DNA of 64,000 nucleotides from Basidiobolus meristosporus CBS 931.73 (GCA_002104905.1 MCFE01000227.1:58436-122435), one strand, 5' to 3'; positions 50,170-61,684 are shown, counted from the stretch's first letter. The notes: generated from the sequence alone by a model not told the origin. A program made the numbers and translations.

Positions 50170-51341
50170 ATGGCCAAGAATCATTTCCAGGTTGAGCCAA
50201 GGAAAAATACACAAGAGCTTGCTGCGACATTGCAGACATTTCGAGCTGAGTTTAAAAATGGCTCCTTGACAGTTTCCGAGTTTATTTCGGCATACATTAT
50301 CCTATTTACTGCCAACAAACGACCCAACAAATGGCTTACTGGTAAACTGAACCCATCCATTGAGTATGAGCTTTCTTGGTTGTATCCAGAGATGCAGAAC
50401 CCTACTGCCGCCTCATTATGTAAATATCAAGATGAGCTGGGAATCTCGCCACAAGATCTCTCAAGACTTCGAAAAATGCTACCAAAAGGTGATTCCGAAA
50501 AGGAGTTGACCTTTACGGATGTATTCAAATACGCAGCAGTCTACGGAGTAGAGCGTTATGTTAATCAAGCGATCGTCAATTTGGGTAAGAAATGCGGCGG
50601 TTCTTTTTACCATCACTTGCGCTAACCGATCATCCAGCTCTAGGCTCACCTACAATCCATTTATTGTTTCACATCCCTTCGGCAGTGCGGGTCCTAAAAT
50701 TCCAAGCCGAAGGCTCAAGAATAGTAACTTGCTTTTTGAAAGCCACCGAACTGGAGCAGATTCTTACCGACACTTACCCACCATACGAAAGCCGGGATGT
50801 GGTCGGATTTATGATCCATGACTTGAAGCATTTGCAAGCGTTCTTCGAGCCATCGTTGTATTTTGAACAGGTACGAGGGGCTCCTCGTGGTACCACCACC
50901 TCTTCGTTCAGCTAAGATAAATTATACTAGGTCGGTTTTGCTCATTGCCTGGCCTCCACCTTGGAATACCCTGGACTGCGAGAGTTTTTTAGCGACCCGT
51001 ACTTTGCGGCTGACTTTGACCACTGTATATCTGACATGAATTCGGCCTCCATTCATTTACTGTCCTTCCTGAAGGCTAAATGGATCTCTGCGTTCCACCG
51101 GTCAATCTATCCACCACCATGTACGAAGCTAAGACTTGACGATGATGAGCACGAACTATTCGAAGTGAGATACTGGAAGCCTTTACTGAGTTCGTGGGGA
51201 ATGCCTCAAGCCCACCTCGATCACTGCTGGAAAATCTGCAAGCCTCAATTCAGCCAAGAGGACAAATTGGCCATTAGGAGGTGGTTCCACGAGCTAGGCT
51301 GCCAGTTGATGAATAGGCATGCAGAGTTCGTTGTGGCATGA
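50170..51341 (+). CDS. Unrecognised 352-aa protein with H-D-x-x-H motif (three exons)
   Basis: Exons 50170-50584, 50638-50870 and 50931-51341 join to 352 aa; both introns (53 and 60 nt) are GT-AG and keep the frame. No signal peptide or membrane segment is seen, so it is probably soluble. The most striking part is V-V-G-F-M-I-H-D-L-K-H-L-Q-A-F-F (H199, D200, H203), a helix with the spacing of a metal-binding H-D-x-x-H site, followed by Y-F-E-Q-V-G-F-A-H-C-L and further His/Asp residues (D-F-D-H-C). I do not recognise the family. A metal-dependent enzyme is possible but unproven. It converges with the methyltransferase gene, leaving 132 bp, and has an AATAAA signal at about 51389. Confidence 0.75.
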
Positions 51342-51473
51342 AGGGAGGGCTTCACCCATCCTTGTGCCACTCTCCGCCGACGTCCAGAATAAAGCAGATC
51401 TCAAAACAATGCATGTTGCTTATTTCTTGATGTTGCCTCGGTCATGGTTAGAAGCCTCTGCTGTGTTTCGAGT

Positions 51474-52415
51474 TTAGTTTTTATTGATAATACAGACCAC
51501 TTGCTCCTCGTTTGCACTCCACATGCCCGCTCTCTTGCCCAGCTTGATATCGCTCTGAGGATTATGAAGCATGTTGAGTGCGTGTTGGAGCTTTCTCACG
51601 TCAAACGGTTCATCATTGGATTCGATCAACTCCCCAACCAAGCTCATAGCAGCCAAGTCATCGACACTATCTCCGTAGAACCTGCTGTTACATACAACTG
51701 AGCTCATGGTAATCTTATCACGAGGGTACAGCGATTGTAATACAGGGAGAATCCCTCGCTCCTGAAGCACCTCATTCCGGGTTCTGTAGAGTCTAAGCAA
51801 GTTGGAATGGTGGTGTTTCTGCCCATGGGTGGCGAAGTAACTAGCAGCAACCTTTCCTGCAAAGGCTTTCTCCATGTCGGCGTACACCAGGAATATGCCG
51901 CCGCCGTCCGCGAGCAAGTCGTACAACTGGACAATAAAATCTTTCAGGTCGGCCTCGGGGTTGACATCTTCAGCAGTAAGATCGGTCAAATGGTATATCA
52001 TGTGAATCGATAGGACGCAGTCGGCAAAATTCTGCTTGTCCTTCCTCTTCAAATACTCCTGTGCTGGGCTTGAACTGGCCTCCCTTAGTTGGATATCGTA
52101 GCGACGCAAGCGCTCTATGTATTCATTTAGTAGCATGCGGTTGGGTTCTTCTATGTAGAAGGTGGACTCCAAGACGTATGGATGAATGTCGTCCAAAAGT
52201 TCACCGGCCCCGGCGCCCAAGTCCACAATGACCTTCTTGCCGCTCACAAAGTCCAGCAAGTACGGTGTAAACAGTTCCCTCTGATCGTTTCCAATGACAT
52301 GGCCAGTACGCTCGTCCCTTTGGAAAACCCTGTCATTGAAGGCCCTCTTGTAGGCCTCATTGTTTGTTATGCCGGTGAACTCTGTCAACAATTGACTACC
52401 GATGAACGATTCCAT
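51474..52415 (-). CDS. Class I SAM-dependent methyltransferase (unassigned substrate)
   Basis: This encodes 313 aa from ATG 52415 (M-E-S-F-I-G-S-Q-L-L), single exon; an earlier in-frame start would be TTG. Residues 62-72 (V-I-V-D-L-G-A-G-A-G-E) are the glycine-rich SAM-binding motif I of a Rossmann-fold methyltransferase. An acidic motif II follows (Y-I-E-E-P-N-R-M-L-L), then a F-A-D-C-V-L-S-I-H-M-I-Y-H-L strand (motif IV region) and D-G-G-G-I-F-L-V-Y (motif VI). The substrate cannot be inferred; small-molecule N- or O-methylation is typical for this layout. No targeting signal is visible. The upstream side faces the mobile-element zone. The neighbouring gene is convergent and need not be related. 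Confidence 0.85.
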   Translation of the reverse strand: MESFIGSQLLTEFTGITNNEAYKRAFNDRVFQRDERTGHVIGNDQRELFTPYLLDFVSGKKVIVDLGAGAGELLDDIHPYVLESTFYIEEPNRMLLNEYIERLRRYDIQLREASSSPAQEYLKRKDKQNFADCVLSIHMIYHLTDLTAEDVNPEADLKDFIVQLYDLLADGGGIFLVYADMEKAFAGKVAASYFATHGQKHHHSNLLRLYRTRNEVLQERGILPVLQSLYPRDKITMSSVVCNSRFYGDSVDDLAAMSLVGELIESNDEPFDVRKLQHALNMLHNPQSDIKLGKRAGMWSANEEQVVCIINKN

Positions 52416-53060
52416 AGTTGCTAATGCCAAATCATCTCATAGGCACTTTATATCTGTATCACAACTTCCAGAGTTGCGGTCCAACATAAAATTCACCCAT
52501 TTGGTAATAATTGAGCATACATTTAATTGCCTAAGGATTGGATGTTCCTCTGTCATTTAAGAATGCCTAATGTGGAAAATTGTCATGCAGATCCAACAAT
52601 GGGCGTTGCACATCATTGAAAATTTTCTGTGTAGCAATATTGGATGCCACACACACACACACACACACATACTGATACGATATCAGCACCCATTTTGGCT
52701 TACCTGAGCAAAGATGGTCGTGTGTCAGTTTATTTTATTGTGTTGTTGGTTCAAGCCCAGTTTTTCATATCCAAAGTAAGCTTCCCCATAACTTTACCAT
52801 CTTCGACCTTCTTCAAGGCGATCCCAAGGCCCACCAACGAAAACCCTCGCTAAAACTCACCAGAGAAACATGAGAGGTGAACCGTTGATTAGTGTGTCGT
52901 GAGTTGTTGCGTGCACGCAATTGCATAAAGCAGTCACATAATTTATTGTCAGGGGCCCATGATTGGTACAGACATAACTGGTGGTGAATTGGCTGCCTAG
53001 GTGTTTCATGGTCAAATGATACGAGGGGTTCCATTGCTAGGTAGATTATTGATTAGTAAG
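52416..53060. other. Intergenic transition with a (CA)n tract and a possible gene remnant
   Basis: A (CA)11-type microsatellite lies at 52647-52668. On the reverse strand about 52765-52860 a frame reads L-G-I-A-L-K-K-V-E-D-G-K-V-M-G-K-L-T and ends with TGA, resembling the C-terminus of a zinc-type alcohol dehydrogenase or quinone reductase. It has no visible upstream part, so it may be a remnant. Low confidence. Confidence 0.35.
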
Positions 53061-53880
53061 CTACTGTGTCTTGACAATACGCAGAGTGCTTTGGGTGACT
53101 TCGTCAGAATATTTGATTTCGATGTTTTGAGGGTCGCGCCGGAGGGCGAGATTGTAAGGTTGAAGCCGCTGGGATAGTAAATACGACGGTTGAGCTTGAC
53201 CTCGGTAGGCGCAGTAATAGAGCTATCTGCAGTCCAAGTGATTTGATAATCAGAGGTATCTTCATTGAACCTCATTGACTTGACAATGTGCGAGCATAAT
53301 GCCTTCCCAGGTCAGCATGGGGCTTGCCATTGTCATCGAAGAGGTTCTTAAACTCCCATCCGATCCAGGATTGCAAGTATTGGTCGGATAGGTCAACAGT
53401 CTGGCGCATCTCCTTCATGACCTTATCGTCGCCCATCCACATCTGAAACTCTGTCAACATACCTTCAGTGCACAGGCGATCCTGGTCATTACGGCGGTTC
53501 TTGAACATCCCCTCCAGCGAGGTTTGAGAGGGCTTGTAGTAATGGCCCGGAACATCCTCGTGTCCAGCACTGATATCCTATGTCACTCCTTCAAAGAACA
53601 CCAGGGTGGTGTTATCCACCGACCGGATCTCCTTGTTGCACTTGCTCCACAGTGGCTACACACACAACACCAGGCACTAGTAGAGTTGGGTCTGACCATG
53701 GCTCTATCAAAAGCAAGTCAGTTGTGAAACAGAAGGACAGACCGTTTTCGCCTACCATTGAGCAGATCGTATCCTAATACGCTATTGTATCCTCCATACT
53801 CGACGGCAAGGCAATTCCAGTATTCCAGTACAGAAGGAATACTCTAGGATATGGCTGCAAGCTTGGCCGGTGGCCAGATA
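53061..53880 (-). pseudogene. GH5 endoglycoceramidase-like pseudogene, 5'-truncated
   Basis: The C-terminal half of a GH5 glycosidase of the endoglycoceramidase/glucosylceramidase type is readable on the reverse strand. W-N-C-L-A-V-E-Y, then G-Y-D-L-L-N-E-P-W-S-D contains the N-E-P acid/base motif, restored across a GT-AG intron (53704-53755). I-R-S-V-D-N-T-T-L-V-F-F-E-G-V-T and M-L-T-E-F (nucleophile Glu) follow. G-W-E-F-K-N-L-F-D, L-G-R-H-Y-A-R-T and the terminal I-K-Y-S-D-E-V-T come last, ending in TAG at 53061. Lesions: a frameshift after P-G-V-V, an amber codon where the family usually has Trp in V-T-W-D, a frameshift after A-R-T, and another before the last 25 residues. The 5' half is missing at the repeat boundary. 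The parent enzyme would cleave glycosphingolipids. Confidence 0.75.
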
Positions 53881-53994
53881 CCAAGGTTCCCATTTCTTCA
53901 CTACGTTGGTTCCATGAAACCGCTGAGTTCGGTCACAAGAGTCCAAGAATTGATGGGAGGAACTGTGAACCTTCAGTACCTTGGCATGGGGATC

Positions 53995-54120
53995 TAACCC
54001 CTAAGTAAATGAATCTTAGACAAGTATTTTTTACTACACATATGATCCCAAGAGAAGAAATGCAATATCTGATCAATAGCGCTACTCTGTTGGTTGATGA
54101 GATGGAATTAGTGGGCACAC
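53995..54120 (+). pseudogene. Copia gag scrap
   Basis: A short forward-strand piece of copia gag (M-N-L-R-Q-V-F-F-T-T, then N-x-A-T-L-L-V-D-E-M-E-L-V-G) matches the middle of Gag in elements 1 and 3. It lies directly beside the GH5 pseudogene's broken end. Confidence 0.65.
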
Positions 54121-54652
54121 AGTTAGAGGAGGGAAGGTCACTGTTATGGTGAAACCTTTATTTTTTGTTAAGTAGTTACAAATATAACTGAAGCAACAAA
54201 ATAAATAAGCCAACTAAGAGTTTTTAAGTCTCTCAAGTAAATAATCTAATTTTTAATATTTTTTTGGGTAAGATTGCACAGAATTAAATAATGTTTGTCT
54301 TGAGAGAAGAGAAAGCTGAGGGGTGTTGGAGGAATCACAAACTGTAAGTGACACTTGTCTACATAATGAATATTACTGCAAAAGCCTGGAATCATGTTGA
54401 CTAGGGTCCTAATATAAACATTGAGAAACCTATCTAGACAGTAAAAATCATGGGTGGAGAATAGTGTCAGAGGGTGGAGAGTCAAAAAGTATTGATGCAA
54501 TCTTTGTTTGCAGCCTGGACTGAAACAAGCAAAGTATCCAGTAGGGATGTAGGTCCCTTATGCAACAAATCTAAGCTGAATTCAAAGCAGTATCACAGAA
54601 TATATCAAGTTCAGGGATACATGGGGAGGGGGGAGGGTGTAGATGTTATAAG
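54121..54652. other. Unassigned AT-rich repeat-zone sequence
   Basis: No gene or recognised repeat. Rich in A/T runs. Confidence 0.4.
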
Positions 54653-54983
54653 TGTTGTAAGAGTCTTGGAGATATTGGAAGTGATTGGGAAAACAAGTAG
54701 ATTATGTGGTTTTACATGATGATTTATTGAATGTAAAAGTAGTATTTATACTTTTACCTGGTCTTGACATTACAAACACGCAGAATAGGTTAAGGAAGGT
54801 CCCAAAAACATGTGTGCAAAGTTTGGGGCTGTTTGGACAACTTTGAGAATTTTCATGCTCTGGGTAAATATTCTAAGTAAACCCCAACAAGGAATTTGGT
54901 CAGTATTCTCTAGAATTTGAGGGTAATGATCTAAGTGACTAAGTTAGGTCAATATTCAGGTGGAATTACAAATCTCTACAACA
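54653..54983 (-). repeat. 3' LTR of copia element 3
   Basis: Family A LTR, about 331 bp; shorter than the 5' LTR because of a deletion near 54868 where the ggtacctggtat segment is missing. The purine tract gagtgggag (read on the reverse strand) lies just inside. Confidence 0.88.
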
Positions 54984-54994
54984 CTCCCACTCAG

Positions 54995-56450
54995 CTAAAT
55001 GTTCATACCAACAAGTCCTAATTTTGACCTAAGATATTCAATCTTGTCACTAGCTAATGGTTTGGTAAATATGTCTGCAATCATTTCATCTGTAGGACAG
55101 TACACTAAGCTAACTAAGTTATTCTCTATAGTTTCATGTATGAAATGATGTCTAATATCCATGTGCTTGGTTCTTGCATGAAAAGTTAGATTTCTACCTA
55201 ATTGTATACATCCTTGATTATCTTGAAATAAAGTAATAGGCGCTTTTTGACATAGGCCTAAATCTGTAAGAAGCTTTCTTAGCCACATTGCTTCTTTTGT
55301 AGCTTCACAGGCTGCCATATACTCTGCCTCTGTGGTGGAAAGTGCTACAGTTGGTTGCTTTCTTGAATTCCATGAAATTGCTCCTTTACAGTAAAGAAAG
55401 GTGTATCCTGTGGTGGATCTTCTGTCTTCTAAATTTTGTCCCCAATCAGCATCAGAGTATCCCACAAGATTCTGTTCTGAATCCTTATAAGTGTATCTTA
55501 AGCAGATATCAGCAGTTCCTTTTAGGTATCTAAAAATCCGCTTAACTGCTGCAATATGATCAGATCCATAGTTCTGATTATGTTGGCTGACAACTCCCAC
55601 TGAATATGAGATATCTGGACGTGTTCCAAGCATGATAGCCAACAGACTGCCAACCATAGATTGATAGGGAAAGTCAGGGCTTTCAGATGGCACCAAGCTC
55701 TCTTGATTTGGTTGAGTTTTAACCAAGTTAAGGTTTGTCTCCATTGGGGTAGCTGCCAGTTTACAGTCTTCCATTTGGTACTTGTTTAGTATATCTTGAA
55801 TATACTTGGACTGGCTTAGGGTGATAGTCTGGGTACTTCTGTCTATGGAGAATGTAATCCCTTAGTAGTAACAGATTTCTCCTAGATTGGACATCTCCAA
55901 CTCTTGAGATAGGCTGGATATAGTCTCTTCCAATGTTGCAAGGTTATTGGTGGCTATAATAAAATCATCCACATATAGAGCTAATAGAGCTGGATTTGCT
56001 CTATCTGGCTTATAGTATATCCTATAGTCAGCATTACTCCTTTTGAAACTCAAAGGTTCCAAATAAGAATCTATCTTGCAATTCCAGGCTCTTGGTGATT
56101 GTTTGAGACCATATAGTGGCTTTTTAAGCTTGCAGACCATGTGGGGGTTATCTTGGTCAACAAACCCATCAGGCTGGTCTATATACATGTCCTCATCAAG
56201 TTCTCCATTCAAAAATGCAGTTTTTACATCCATTTGATGAATAAAAAACTTATATTTGGCTGCAATAGCCAATATTAATCTGATGGAATTAAACTTGGCT
56301 ACCAGTGCAAAGGTCTCAGTATAGTCAAGTCCTTTTGTTTGAGAGTATCCTTTGGCTACAAGTCTTGCCTTGTATCTTTCAATTGTACCATCAGCCTTGT
56401 ATTTTGTCTTGAAGACCCATCTGTATCCAATTGATTTTCAGTTGATTGGT
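54995..56450 (-). pseudogene. copia element 3 reverse transcriptase and RNase H
   Basis: RT is open at 55862-56272 with [25 protein letters not shown] and the catalytic Y-V-D-D (L-A-L-Y-V-D-D-F-I-I-A). It meets a stop at 55862. The rest of RT and RNase H is open for 259 codons at 54995-55774 (S-D-A-D-W-G, T-E-A-E-Y-M-A, D-I-R-H-H-F-I, I-F-T-K-P-L), ending V-G-M-N-I. Only a few lesions separate it from an intact pol. Confidence 0.87.
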
Positions 56451-58190
56451 AATTTGACTAAGTCCCAGGTTTGATTTTCCATCAGGACCTGATATTCCTC
56501 AGTCATTGCAGATCTCCAAAACTTTGTCTGAGGGCTATTTAGGGCCTTCTTTACAGTCTGGGGCTCATCAACATGGACTGAATAGTCATAGGCCAAGTTT
56601 GTACCCTCATTGATATAGTAATTTGGGCTATTTCTTGTCTGATTGGATCTCCTGGCATTTGATACTGGAATGATCACTTCTGGGATATTCTGGGCCACTG
56701 ACTCTGGCTGAACCATGGTTGTAGAGTCCTCTGGAGTGAAAAAATTTTCATTGTTTTGCTCTGATTCAATCCTGACAATTGGTGGACTTGAGATCAGATT
56801 TTTGTTATCATTTGATGTCATTTTTTGTGAAAATTCTGAATTTTCATGAAACAACACATCCCTGGACTTGCTCCGCTTCTTTGCTTTGGTATTGTAGAGT
56901 CTGTATCCCTTACTCTCATTGCAGTAGCCCAAAAATGTGCATTTTACACTTTTTGGCTCAAATTTTGACTGATTTCCAGCCAGTTTTTGGTATATGCTGT
57001 ACACCCAAATATTCATAGATGTTCTGCACTTGGTCTATATCCATACCATGCTTCTAATGGAGTAGAATCACAAAGTATTCTGTTATAACTCCAATTTTTA
57101 AGGTATACAGCAATGGCAACTGATTTGGCCCAAAAAATCATGGGATAATTTTTGATCATGGATCATAGTTCTTGCCATATCAATTATTGATCTGTTAGGT
57201 TGTTCTGCTACTCCATTTTGCTGTGGGGAGTATGGTACAGTAGTCTCTTGCTTTATCCCATGAATTTTGCAGAAGTGGATGAAGAGTTTTGCGGTATATT
57301 CTCCACCATTGTCAGAGCATATTTTCTTGATTTTTTCACCAGTTTCTCTCTCCACCATGGCTTTAAGCTCCCTGAACTTAGACAAAGCTTCTTCCTTTCT
57401 CTCCATGAAGTAGAGCCATGTGTATCTTGTATAATCATCAATAAAAGTGATTAAATACTTCATCCTGCCTAAGGATAAATTTTGCATAGGTCTACACAGA
57501 TCTGAGTGAATTAGATCTAATTTTTTCCTAGTTCTGATTAACCCAGAGCTCTTGAACAGTTGTCTGGCTTGCTTCCCATATATGCAGGCTTCACCGTGCT
57601 CCCAATTAGCTGGGGGATTAGTTTTCACTCCAGAAATTAGCTGAACTTTGATCATTTTACGCAAATAATCAAAATTGATGTGTCCAAATCTCCTGTGCCA
57701 AAGCATTGGTGTTTCTTCATTTAAGTTACTTATATTGGCTTCCAGATATGATGGAATATAGGTCAACTTGTGTAGCTTCTGATCTCTGATGCCTGAAGCA
57801 ATATGGGCACCATTTTGATCAGTAATCCTGCATCTAGAATTATCAAAACTGAAACTGAGTCCTTCTGCTGTGGCCTTGCTTACAGAGAGTAGGTTCTTGG
57901 CTATTTCTAGTACATAGGGTACTTCTTTAAAGGTCTGTGTATGGCTTCCTTCACTGCTTCTAAGGTTTACTTGGATAGTTCCTTCTCCCACTGCATCAAG
58001 TGTTCTATTGTCACCCATAAAAACCTTCTTAATTGGAATTTCTTGATATTGGGTAAAAGTTCTTTTTGGTGTGTAAAGTGTTGAAATGCTCCAGAGTCAA
58101 TATACCACGTCTGAAAATCCTTGTGTGCGGTCATATTTAGTGCAGATATAAATAGTCTATCTTCAGTTGTTGCAGCATTTCCATATTCAG
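56438..58190 (-). pseudogene. copia element 3 integrase and linker
   Basis: GAG-pre-integrase and the integrase core are open at 57098-58018: W-H-R-R-F-G-H-I-N zinc region, H-S-D-L-C and F-I-D-D-Y-T-R-Y-T-W (first Asp), C-S-D-N-G-G-E-Y (second Asp), Q-Q-N-G-V-A-E (Glu). The linker to RT is open at 56438-57016. Two frame breaks remain (about 57030-57100 and 58018-58060). Confidence 0.85.
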
Positions 58191-58365
58191 GCTTCATTTG
58201 CTAATAATCTCTCTTTTTGAGACACTGGTCTGATGTGTGTCCTTTCCTTGTGCAGTAGTTGCAAAATAGGTTGCTGTTGCCTTTGTAGGGTCTTGGGTAC
58301 CTCCTTTGTTGGCTATCATTGCTTATTAAAGAATTTTCTTCTTCCTTCTTGTTGGCGCTTGATTT

Positions 58366-58963
58366 TCTTAATTCTTCATCAAGGAGCCTTCCATATACAA
58401 ATTTAAGGTCAAATCTTCAGTTCTGGACTCTAGGGCTGATACAAGGCCCTGAAACTTGTCTGTCAGGCTATTCAGGATGGTAACTATCACATCCTCATCA
58501 GTAGTTGGTACGCCCACAGATTCCATCTCATCTACCAGCAGGGTAGTTCTGTTGATTAGATTTTTCACTTCTTCTCCTGGCAGCATCTTTGTAGTAAAGA
58601 ATTTTTGTCTCAGATACATCTTCTTGCAGCTGAACATGACTGGTAGGTGTCTTCTAATGCTTTCCAGGCATTCTTTGCCGTTTTTGCTCTTGAGCATTGA
58701 GTAAGCAACTTGTCCTTGACATTAAGGCAAATGCAGTTAAAGGCACTTTGTTCTTTCTTCTGGTACTTTAAGGCTTCCTTTCCCATATTTTTAGGAGGGC
58801 ATTCTTCTCCCATGACAATATCCCAAAGGCCTCTTTCTTGTAGCAGCATCTTCATCTTCACCTTCCACACTTGGTACTTGAATCCAACTAACTTTTCAGC
58901 AAAGGGAAAAATTCCAGTAATAGCAGTAGTAGACATTACAGAGAGTGACAGCTTGGGGCTCAT
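58366..58963 (-). pseudogene. copia element 3 gag
   Basis: Gag starts at ATG 58963, five bases inside the 5' LTR. It reads S-P-K-L-S-L-S-V, K-V-K-M-K-M-L-L-Q-E-R-G, N-A-W-K-A-L-E-D-T-Y-Q-S-C-S-A-A, then shifts frame near 58615 and continues M-L-P-G-E-E-V-K-N-L-I-N-R to a break at 58368. A C-x2-C-type knuckle follows at about 58215-58270. Nearly intact relative to elements 1 and 2. Confidence 0.82.
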
Positions 58964-58967
58964 ATCT

Positions 58968-59316
58968 TGTTGTAAGAGTCTTGGAGATATTGGAAGTGAT
59001 TGGGAGGATAAGTAGATTATGTGGTTTTCACTTAATGATTTGATAAATGTAAAAGTAGTAGTTATACTTTTACCTGGTCTTGGCATTACAAGCATGTAGA
59101 ATAGGTTAAGGAAGGTCCCAAGTACATGTGTGCAAAGTTTGGGGCTGTTTGGACAACTTTGAGAATTTTCATGTTCTGGGTACCTGGTATTTTGGTGAAA
59201 ATATTCTAAGTATATCCCAACAAGGAATTTGGTCAGTATTCTCTAGGATTTGAAGGTGATGATCTAAGTGACTAAGTTAGGTGGATATTTAGGTGGAATT
59301 ACAAATTTTTACAACA
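58968..59316 (-). repeat. 5' LTR of copia element 3
   Basis: Complete 349-bp family A LTR with TGTTGTAA/TTACAACA ends. Confidence 0.9.
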
Positions 59317-60063
59317 GTTGCAGTGGTGAAGTCTGAGATATAATCTGGTTCTAAGGTAGAGTAGTCTGATCTTGTAGGGCATAAACCCAAAAGCACCAAG
59401 AATAGCATGTCTGTAGGGGCATTCAGGCAGATGAGGCACCAGGGATGTGATGCCCCAGACTGCAAACTTGTCATGCTTAGTGCAGTCTCTAGAAGTAAGA
59501 GAGAGAAGTGGTAAGCCAAATTCCAGGACAGGGAAGACAAACTGCTTGAGTAGAAGGAGGCAGCTGGGAGCTGAAGTTGTAAGAGGAGGTACAGCCAGTA
59601 GCTTGTGGAGTGCTTGTCTTGCCAGGATGATTCTCTTCTTCAGGTGTACTCTAGAGTCTAGTCCAGTAGGAAGGAAAGGAAAGCCAAGATATGTAGCAGA
59701 AACCTGAGCAGGTAGAGTGCAGCTGTCTAAGTTGATAGGACAACCCAAAGGTACTGTCTTTGCAATGGAAAGCTGGAGATTATTCTTCTGCAGATACTGG
59801 TGGATGGACTGGGAATCTTGTTGCACATTGGAGGAGGATATTCTGATGTCATCAGCAAAGAGAGTAACCAGGCAGTCAGCTGAGAGTCTTGGGAAGTCAT
59901 TCAGGAAGATGGCAAATAGTATAAGACCAAGCACAGAGCCTTGACCTACTCCATTAGGAACTGAGAACACAGCTGATTGCTCACTTGGGTGCAGAATTCT
60001 TGCTTGTGGATCCAGAAACAGAGACCTGACAAGGAGGGTGAGAGAGGTACTGGATGTTGTGCA
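59317..60063 (-). pseudogene. LINE reverse-transcriptase fragment
   Basis: An internal piece of the LINE also present at 61685-64000: S-V-P-N-G-V-G-Q-G-S-V-L-G, I-F-L-N-D-F and the catalytic F-A-D-D-I are open, followed by the thumb and C-terminal region to L-R-L-H-H-C-N. It is cut at 59317 by the copia LTR and at about 60063 by unrelated sequence. The corresponding part of the other copy differs at only a small fraction of positions. Confidence 0.85.
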
Positions 60064-60673
60064 TCAACATTTAAAACTTAGCCAATTTTACTCCGTTTGA
60101 AAATCTAGTACCCTAACTGATTTTCCCTAACCCATACATAACAAATCCCAGTTACAGTTTATTTTATCCCACCTCAGAATCAATTTTTAGCTATCACAAC
60201 TGATCTATTTTCAAATGGGCATTATGTTATCAACCTATCTGCCAAGCCTTCCCAGGTGATTAGTCATCTGAGATCTATCCAACCACTGTGCAGTTGCCAA
60301 GACATCAGTTGATTGATGATGTAATTTTCATTTATCTTATGCACCTATGAACACCCAAATTGATTTTAATCAATCCAGTCCCTTGGCACTTACTAATTCA
60401 ACTTGATCAGAAAAGTAAAAATTAAGTTTACTAAACCTTTTGGTTTAGTGTGTGTCTCAACAAAATTAAGATTCCGTCTCAGCAAAAATATGAATCCAAC
60501 AATTCCGTTCTAGTTTCTATCCAAGCCTAGTATATCTAGCACTCCAAAGAACACCAAGCCTAGCCTGCCTAGCAAACAAATATCATTATCTTTATAGCCA
60601 ACCCAGCTACATCCAAGACCAATATTAGATCAGAATCTTTCTGCTAATATTTCCGCCACTCTCTGACAATTCT
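60064..60673. other. Unassigned AT-rich sequence between LINE fragment and copia LTR
   Basis: No gene or known repeat recognised in about 610 bp. Confidence 0.45.
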
Positions 60674-61022
60674 TGTTGTAAGAGTTTTGGAGATATTGGA
60701 AGTGATTTGGAGAACAAGTAGATTATGTGTTTTTCACTTAATGATTTATTGAATGTAAAAGTGGTATTTATACTTTTACCTGGTCTTGGCATTACAAACA
60801 CGTAGAATAGGTTAAGGAAGGTCCCAAGAACATGTGTGCAAAGTTTGGGGCTGTTTGGACAACTTTGAGAATTTTCATGTTCTGGGTACCTGGTATTTTG
60901 GTGAAAATATTCTAAGTAAATCCCGACAAGGAATTTGGTCAGTATTTTCTAGGATTTGAAGGTAATGATCTAAGTGACTAAGTTAGGTGAATATTTAGGT
61001 GGAAATACAAATTTTTACAACA
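60674..61022 (-). repeat. Copia LTR (family A), reverse strand
   Basis: Complete 349-bp LTR with TGTTGTAA/TTACAACA ends; the 3' LTR of copia element 4, whose pol end follows at 61023. Confidence 0.9.
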
Positions 61023-61684
61023 CTCCCACTCAGCTAAATGTTCATACTGACTAGTCCTAATTTTGACCTAAGATATTCAAACTTGTCTCTAGCTAATGGT
61101 TTGGTAAATATGTCTGCAATCATTTCATCTGTAGGACAGTAAACTAAGCTAACTAAGTTACTCTCTATAGCTTCACGTATGAAATGATGTCTAATATCTA
61201 TGTGCTTGGTTCTAGCATGAAAAGTTGGATTTCTACCTAATTGTATACATCCTTGATTATCTTGAAATAAAGTAATAGGCGTTTTTTGACATAGGCCTAA
61301 ATCTGGTAAGAGTTTTCTTAACCACATTGCTTCTTTTGTAGCTTCACAGGCTGCCATATACTCTGCCTCTGTAGTAGAAAGTGCTACGGTTGGTTGCTTT
61401 CTTGAATTCCATGAAATGGCTCCTTTACAGTAAAGAAAGGTATATCCAGTGGTGGATCTTCTGTCTTCAAAATTCCGTCCCCAATCAGCATCAGAGTATC
61501 CCACAAGATCATGTTCTGAATCCTTATAAGTGTATCTTAAGCAGATATCAGCAGTTCCTTTTAGGTATCTAAAAATCCGCTTGACTGCTGCAATATGATC
61601 AGATCCATAATTCTGATTATGTTGGCTGACAACTCCCACTGAATATGAGATATCTGGACGTGTTCCAAGCATGATATACATCAG
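61023..61684 (-). pseudogene. Copia element 4 RNase H fragment, interrupted by a LINE
   Basis: The RNase H domain is fully open (S-D-A-D-W-G-R-N, T-E-A-E-Y-M-A-A-C, H-I-D-I-R-H-H-F-I, I-F-T-K-P-L-A-R-D, ending V-S-M-N-I). Upstream it stops at M-Y-I-M-L-G-T-R-P-D-I, where it joins the 3' end of the LINE at about 61684. The 5' part of this copia element should lie beyond the window's right edge if the LINE inserted into it. Confidence 0.82.

Larger units (their letters stand above)
54653..59316 (-). mobile_element. Ty1/copia element 3 (reverse strand, both LTRs)
   Basis: A 4.66-kb element with 5' LTR 58968-59316, coding region 54995-58963 and 3' LTR 54653-54983. It is the best preserved copia copy here: long stretches of gag, integrase, RT and RNase H are open. 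Flanks are ataag on the left and gttgc on the right, so there is no target-site duplication. With LINE sequence directly abutting the 5' LTR, this suggests it was formed or moved by recombination. Confidence 0.88.
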
